Positions 60,161-64,000 of a DNA stretch of 64,000 nt are shown here, in pieces. The notes beneath the pieces were generated by a model. It did not search any database. It worked only from the letters and a program-made list of their open reading frames with translations, and was not told the origin of the DNA. Source of the stretch: Proteobacteria bacterium HN_bin10 (GTDB lineage Bacteria; Pseudomonadota; Alphaproteobacteria; Caulobacterales; Aquidulcibacteraceae); assembly GCA_002083515.1 (NCBI GenBank), contig LWDN01000012.1, positions 1-64,000 of the forward strand. Reading direction: 5' to 3'. A program made the translations under genes and the position numbers. How positions within the stretch are numbered: position 1 is the stretch's first letter; every line of letters starts with the position of its first letter.

Positions 60161-60469
60161 ATGCTCGTGCTCGATCGCGCTCATTTCGATCACATGACTG
60201 GCGCCGACCGAGCGCTCCAGGTCGAGGTGCTGGGGCTCTTTCGCGCGCAGGTGGATGGCTGGACGGCGGCCATGGCCGACGCGACCGCGTGGCGCGAGGC
60301 CGTGCATACGCTGAAGGGCTCGGCGCGCGGCATAGGCCTGAACACGCTCGCGGCCGCCTGCGAGGCGGCGGAAACGTCCGAGGACAGCGAGGCCGCCTTG
60401 GGCGAGTTGCGCCTGGCGCTCGCGCAAGCGCTGGCGGCGCTGGAGCAATTCGCCGCTGAGGCAGCGTGA
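60161..60469 (+). CDS. Stand-alone Hpt (histidine phosphotransfer) domain protein
   Basis: 102 aa from ATG 60161; an alternative at 60119 overlaps nnrU. The Hpt motif HTLKGSARGIGL contains the phospho-accepting His at about residue 49, flanked by helices typical of the four-helix Hpt fold. It could pass phosphate between the window's hybrid kinase and receivers. No ChpT-like second domain. Confidence 0.85.
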   Translation: MLVLDRAHFDHMTGADRALQVEVLGLFRAQVDGWTAAMADATAWREAVHTLKGSARGIGLNTLAAACEAAETSEDSEAALGELRLALAQALAALEQFAAEAA

Positions 60470-60492
60470 GGATTCACGCCTAAGCTGCAAAA

Positions 60493-60900
60493 ATGCCGGC
60501 CGAGATTTTCGTTCAACGCTTTCCCGTTGCCGCAGCCGATATTGACGAACTCGGCCACGTCAACAACATCGTCTATCTGCGCTACGCCCAGGACATCGCC
60601 ACCGCCCATTGGCGCACGCGAGCGCCGAAAGAAATGGTGGACGCCTTTGTCTGGGTGGTCACGCGCCACGAAGTCGACTATCGCGCCCAGCTTGAGCTTG
60701 GCGATGACGTCGAAGTGCGCACCTGGGTGGATGACGTTCCCCGCGGACCGTCCTGGGTTCGGTTTGTTGAAGTCTACAAAGCGGACGCCAAAAAGCCTGC
60801 GGCGCAGATCAAGTCGAACTGGGTGATGCTCGATGCGCAGACCCGCCGCATGAAGCGCGTGCCGCCGGACCTGGCGGCGTGTTTCATGATCCCGCCCTGA
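60493..60900 (+). CDS. YbgC/4-hydroxybenzoyl-CoA-type thioesterase
   Basis: 135-aa hotdog-fold protein. The catalytic Asp is in ADIDELGHVNNIVYLRYAQD, the hallmark of the FadM/YbgC group; VTRHEVDYRAQLELGDDVEV forms the central strand. Hydrolyses acyl-CoA thioesters; chain preference unknown. Follows the Hpt gene by 23 bp and could be co-transcribed. Confidence 0.9.
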   Translation: MPAEIFVQRFPVAAADIDELGHVNNIVYLRYAQDIATAHWRTRAPKEMVDAFVWVVTRHEVDYRAQLELGDDVEVRTWVDDVPRGPSWVRFVEVYKADAKKPAAQIKSNWVMLDAQTRRMKRVPPDLAACFMIPP

Positions 60901-60910
60901 CCCTGCGGCC

Positions 60911-63004
60911 TCAGAACGTCCCGCTCAGTTCGAGGATAAACCAGGGCGCCTGGGCGAACTGGCGTTCGCGCAGGTCCCGCGAGGTGTTGGCGCCGTTACG
61001 GCCGAGCGACTGGATTCCCGGCGTGCCGAGATCGCCGTCTTCATTGAAGAAGCGCCGATCGCGATTGATCGTGCCATCGAATAAGTTCGCCGCGACGAAT
61101 GTCAGCTTCATGTTGTTAGGCAGCGCCGAGCTTTCGAGCCACAGATCGACCCACGGTCCTTCCTCGCCGGTGTCGATTTCGTTGAAGCGATAGGCCTGGA
61201 ATTCGCCTTCCTTGAAGACGCTGAGACCCCAGGCGAAGCGCAGATCGGTGAGATCTTGGCGGAACTCGATATTGATCCGCGATTCCGGCTGGTACGAGAT
61301 GATGCGTGGTTGATCTGTCAGCGGGTCGGTGACCTCGCCGTCCCAGAGCGCGCCTTCGACGGTGAGGCGCCCGCCCTCGATGAATGAGATCGGCGTAGAG
61401 AAGTTCAAGTCGAGGCTGGTGGCCTCGCCGTCGCCGATATTGCCGGGTGCGTCGAAGCCGGCCGCGGGAATGAACACGACATCCGCGACGTCGCGGAGGT
61501 GATGGCGGGTCAAAGTGATCCCAAGCGCCGCCCCGCCCGGAAAACGCAAATCCGCGCCCAGTTCGGCGCGCCAATCGGTTTGCGGCACAAGGTCCGGGTT
61601 GCCGCCCGAGACGATGGCGTCAGCCGTCTCGGCCGCCGAGACGAAGTCGCCAAAGTCGAGTTGGCTGACATCGCGATAGACGCGAAAGCGCAATTGGTTG
61701 TTGCCGGCGAAGGTGCGTGTCAGCTGGATCGACGGCTTCCAGAAAGCGAGATCGACCGTCTGATTGGTATCGCCGGTGAAGGTTAGCGTCGAGGTTTCCC
61801 AGTTCAGCCGTGTCTCGATCGACCACAGGTCGCTCGGTCTCCAAGTGTGCGAGGCGAACAGCTCCGCGCGTTCTTCCTCCACCAGCACGTTGGCGTTGGC
61901 GAATGGCGGCGGCGCGGGCACGCCCCCCAATACGAGTTGCTGGTCCAGTGAGTTGAAAGCGGCTTCACCGCCGAACTCGATACGGTGACGCGCGCCGAGG
62001 GCGCGGGAGAGTGTGGCGCGCGCGATCGACTCGCCGTTTTCTTGGACGATGTTCTGCGTGAAGGTCGAGACCAACGCGCCGGCGCCATCGAGAAATTGGT
62101 TGCTCTCGTCGTCCTCGCTGCGGCCCCGATTTGCGAGAGCAATGAGGCCAAGCGACCAAGGTCCGAAATCGCGGTCGTAATTGACGCCAATCTCGAAGCC
62201 CTGGCCGCTTTCTTCGAGGTCCTGGTTCAAGGTCGAGACCGGGTTGTCGAGCGGATCGAAGCGCAGATAGTCGTTGTCAGCCTGGAAGCGGCGGCCATCG
62301 ACTTGGAAGTTGGCGCCAAGGCGACCGCCCCAAAGCGGAAAGGCGACGCCGCCATTGATCGACGCTTCGCGAAAGTCGCGCGGCGAGGGCGTGTCCATGC
62401 GACCGGTGTAAACATCGCCCGGTTCGTTGTAGAAACGCCGCCAGCCGGGGAGATCGCGATACTGGCTGAAGACCGAGGCCGCGAGATTGTATTCAACGCT
62501 GCCATTGCGGCCGCTGTATGAGATTTCGCCGCGCGGCGCCGGCACGTCGCGCGAGGTGAGTTCGAAGCCGACTTCGTAGACACCGCTGCCCGCGGTCGGC
62601 GTGCGCACGATATTGAGCAGCGTCGACTGTCCCGAAGCATCGCCCGCCACGGCCGCTCCGCGTAGAACCTCCAGCCGAACCACCTGGCTCGCCGGAATGC
62701 GAGAGAGTATGCCTTCGACGCCCTGGCTCTTGGTGCTAGGGCGAACCCCGTCGACAAGCAGATTGCCGACCGCGCCCGAAAACCCGCGTCGGTCCTCGCC
62801 GCCGTCCAACGCGAAGCCCGGCACCTGCCGCACCATATCGAGCGCCGTCTGCGGATTGAACTGCGCGAATTGCGCTGCCTCGTAAGTGAGCCGGTCGGCG
62901 GTGGTGGAAGCGGGCGCGATGGCGGCGTCAACGGCTGTCGGCGCCTCCTCGGCGTAGGCGACGCCGGTCAAAGCCAGCGCCGACACCATCATGCGGCTGA
63001 ACAT
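60911..63004 (-). CDS. TonB-dependent outer-membrane receptor
   Basis: 697 aa from ATG 63004, preceded by GGGAGGGGAAGG. Signal peptide (MFSRMMVSALALTGVAYAE). Plug domain about 45-150: FNPQTALDMVRQVPGFALDG, NLLVDGVRPSTKSQGVEGIL, VVRLEVLRGAAVAGDASGQS, matching a plug with no separate CarboxypepD repeat. The remaining 550 residues form the barrel (alternating aromatic strands) and end in ILELSGTF, a typical terminal Phe. Ligand unknown, with no neighbouring transport genes to suggest one. Confidence 0.92.
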   Translation of the reverse strand: MFSRMMVSALALTGVAYAEEAPTAVDAAIAPASTTADRLTYEAAQFAQFNPQTALDMVRQVPGFALDGGEDRRGFSGAVGNLLVDGVRPSTKSQGVEGILSRIPASQVVRLEVLRGAAVAGDASGQSTLLNIVRTPTAGSGVYEVGFELTSRDVPAPRGEISYSGRNGSVEYNLAASVFSQYRDLPGWRRFYNEPGDVYTGRMDTPSPRDFREASINGGVAFPLWGGRLGANFQVDGRRFQADNDYLRFDPLDNPVSTLNQDLEESGQGFEIGVNYDRDFGPWSLGLIALANRGRSEDDESNQFLDGAGALVSTFTQNIVQENGESIARATLSRALGARHRIEFGGEAAFNSLDQQLVLGGVPAPPPFANANVLVEEERAELFASHTWRPSDLWSIETRLNWETSTLTFTGDTNQTVDLAFWKPSIQLTRTFAGNNQLRFRVYRDVSQLDFGDFVSAAETADAIVSGGNPDLVPQTDWRAELGADLRFPGGAALGITLTRHHLRDVADVVFIPAAGFDAPGNIGDGEATSLDLNFSTPISFIEGGRLTVEGALWDGEVTDPLTDQPRIISYQPESRINIEFRQDLTDLRFAWGLSVFKEGEFQAYRFNEIDTGEEGPWVDLWLESSALPNNMKLTFVAANLFDGTINRDRRFFNEDGDLGTPGIQSLGRNGANTSRDLRERQFAQAPWFILELSGTF

Positions 63005-63172
63005 TCCTTCCCCTCCCGTCGCCACTATTTCGAAACGTGCGGGGCTCGGCAATCGCGGACCCGTGTTTCAAGATGATTGCAACAGCGGTCTTGGAGGCGC
63101 GTTGGGCGCCCAAATCTGGGCAAACGCGGCGAATTGCGACGAAGCGGCGGGGGGAAGCGACCGTTGGAAATG

Positions 63173-63208
63173 AAAACGCCGCCGAGGCGTTTGGCCCCGA
63201 CGGCGTTT
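63173..63208 (-). terminator. Rho-independent terminator of the lysine-rich peptide gene
   Basis: On the - strand a stem of about 14 bp including two G-T pairs (63208-63195 with 63187-63174), loop CCAAACG, is followed by TTTT. It lies 22 bp after the stop at 63231, so the 25-aa gene has a complete small transcription unit. Confidence 0.75.
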
Positions 63209-63230
63209 CCTGGGTTCAGAAGTTCAGAAA

Positions 63231-63308
63231 TTACTTCTTCTTCTTCGCCTTGGCTTTGGTCTTGCCAGCAGATTTGGCGACCTTCGCCGTCTTCTTTTTC
63301 GCAGCCAT
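63231..63308 (-). CDS. 25-aa lysine/alanine-rich basic peptide
   Basis: Begins MAAKKKTAKVAKSAGK and ends KAKAKKKK. GGGGAGG about 10 bp upstream of ATG 63308 is a strong ribosome site, and a terminator follows at 63173-63208, so this is very probably a real gene. The AKKK-type composition resembles the tails of histone H1-like bacterial proteins, suggesting nucleic-acid binding. It lies between tldD and the TonB receptor gene, on the same strand as both. Confidence 0.75.
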   Translation of the reverse strand: MAAKKKTAKVAKSAGKTKAKAKKKK

Positions 63309-63385
63309 AGTTTTCAACCTCCCCAAACAGTGGGATGCGCATAGCTTCTGCGTCGATTCTCTAAATTGTAAATGCTCAAGCGCGA

Positions 63386-64000
63386 CTACGTCCCGCCGAC
63401 GGTCAGTCCAGTGATGTAGAGCGTAGGTTGTCCAACACCCACCGGCACGCTCTGTCCGGCCTTGCCGCACGTGCCGACGCCTTCGTCCAATTTGAGATCG
63501 TTGCCGATCATCGTGACGCGCGTCAGTGCACTCGGACCATCGCCGATCAGCGTGGCGCCCTTGATCGGATGTTTGATCTTTCCGTCTTCGACGAAGTACG
63601 CCTCGGTGCATTGAAAGACGAACTTGCCGGAGGTGATATCGACTTGACCGCCCCCGAAATTAACCGCGTAAACGCCGCGTTTCAGGGCGCCGACGATTTC
63701 CTCCGGCGCGCGATCGCCGGCGGTCATGAAGGTGTTGGTCATGCGCGGCATTGGCCGATGCGCGTAGCTCTCGCGGCGGCCGGAACCGGTCGGTGCGACG
63801 CCCGTGAGCCGCGCGTTGAGGCGATCTTGCAAATAGCCCTTGAGAATGCCGTCTTCGATCAGAACCGTGCGTTGTGTCGGCGTGCCTTCGTCGTCGATCG
63901 TTAGCGAGCCGCGACGATTCTCCAGCGTGCCGTCATCCACAACTGTAACGCCGGGTGCGGCGACGCGCTGACCGATCATGCCGGAGAAAGCGCTGGTACC
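63386..64000 (-). CDS. tldD: TldD metalloprotease, C-terminal part (cut by window edge)
   Basis: The last 204 residues of a TldD/PmbA-family protein; the reading frame is open through 64000. Matches include IGQRVAAPGVTVVDDGTLEN, DEGTPTQRTVLIEDGILKGY, RRESYAHRPMPRMTNTFM, AVNFGGGQVDITSGKFVFQC and GNDLKLDEGVGTCGKAGQSV (cited as separate fragments). TldD pairs with TldE/PmbA to cleave unfolded peptides such as microcin or antitoxin substrates. The metal-binding HExxxH lies outside the window. Confidence 0.93.
   Translation of the reverse strand, partial: GTSAFSGMIGQRVAAPGVTVVDDGTLENRRGSLTIDDEGTPTQRTVLIEDGILKGYLQDRLNARLTGVAPTGSGRRESYAHRPMPRMTNTFMTAGDRAPEEIVGALKRGVYAVNFGGGQVDITSGKFVFQCTEAYFVEDGKIKHPIKGATLIGDGPSALTRVTMIGNDLKLDEGVGTCGKAGQSVPVGVGQPTLYITGLTVGGT

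Overview
The window is a GC-rich chromosomal segment from an alphaproteobacterium. I favour Caulobacterales or Hyphomonadaceae: there is an intact mreB-mreC-mreD-mrdA-rodA cluster, a STAS-containing MlaE permease, a GTTC-N7-GTTC LexA-type site, several TonB and autotransporter outer-membrane proteins, a dense c-di-GMP/two-component layer, and frequent TTG/GTG starts. That placement is inference from gene content. I see no rRNA, phage, transposase or CRISPR array. Nearly all of it is coding, and genes are often joined by 4-bp ATGA overlaps.

Layout. 0.2-5.0 kb: HtrA-type protease, saccharopine-dehydrogenase-like enzyme, EamA transporter, then folB and a FolM-like reductase separated by a long inverted repeat. 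5.0-7.9 kb: a small membrane-protein gene bracketed by repeats, a 30-aa peptide gene, a terminator, then a LexA-type box in front of a radical SAM gene, and a zinc metallopeptidase. 7.9-16.3 kb: LysR regulator, HAD phosphatase, serB, miaA (behind a perfect 40-bp inverted repeat), a c-type cytochrome, TPR and other envelope or periplasmic proteins of unknown role. 16.4-28 kb: ilvC, a GAF-EAL protein, purT, SDRs, a serine hydrolase, a CHASE4 histidine kinase that has lost its phospho-acceptor His, a 2OG oxygenase, a GIY-YIG protein, a VTT membrane protein and a PQQ-type sugar dehydrogenase. 28-35.8 kb: a membrane-anchored trypsin-like protein divergent from the complete elongasome operon. 35.8-36.3 kb: a four-helix-bundle cassette framed by heptamer arrays. 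36.3-42 kb: pip, an MFS transporter and the Mla-type lipid-transport operon. 42-46.4 kb: two paralogous membrane coiled-coil proteins around a methyltransferase. 46.5-55.7 kb: a signalling block (hybrid kinase, CheY-like receiver, two GGDEF-EAL proteins, a GNAT protein). 55.9-64 kb: autotransporter, tRNA-Lys(CTT), NnrU, Hpt protein, thioesterase, TonB receptor, a 25-aa lysine-rich peptide and a partial tldD.

Most interesting signal. Two convergent-gene junctions carry arrays of degenerate 7-bp units of the form YAGGTNN. At 7848-7917 there are ten units in strict register, six on the + strand then four on the - strand, lying exactly between two stop codons. At 35813-36267 the same topology (array, inverted array) encloses a single gene for a four-helix-bundle (S23/bAvd-like) protein. 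In both places one array begins with TAGGTGT, whose TAG is the stop codon of the flanking gene. The first locus looks like an empty version of the second. I propose, as inference, a small repeat-bounded element that settles at convergent gene ends, with the four-helix-bundle protein as its only encoded factor.

Other points: REP-like hairpins at several junctions sometimes supply leader or Shine-Dalgarno sequence to the next gene. Three short peptide genes (5563, 46574, 63231) have credible ribosome sites. Two catalytic-residue substitutions (kinase His to Tyr; protease Asp to Glu) deserve checking.
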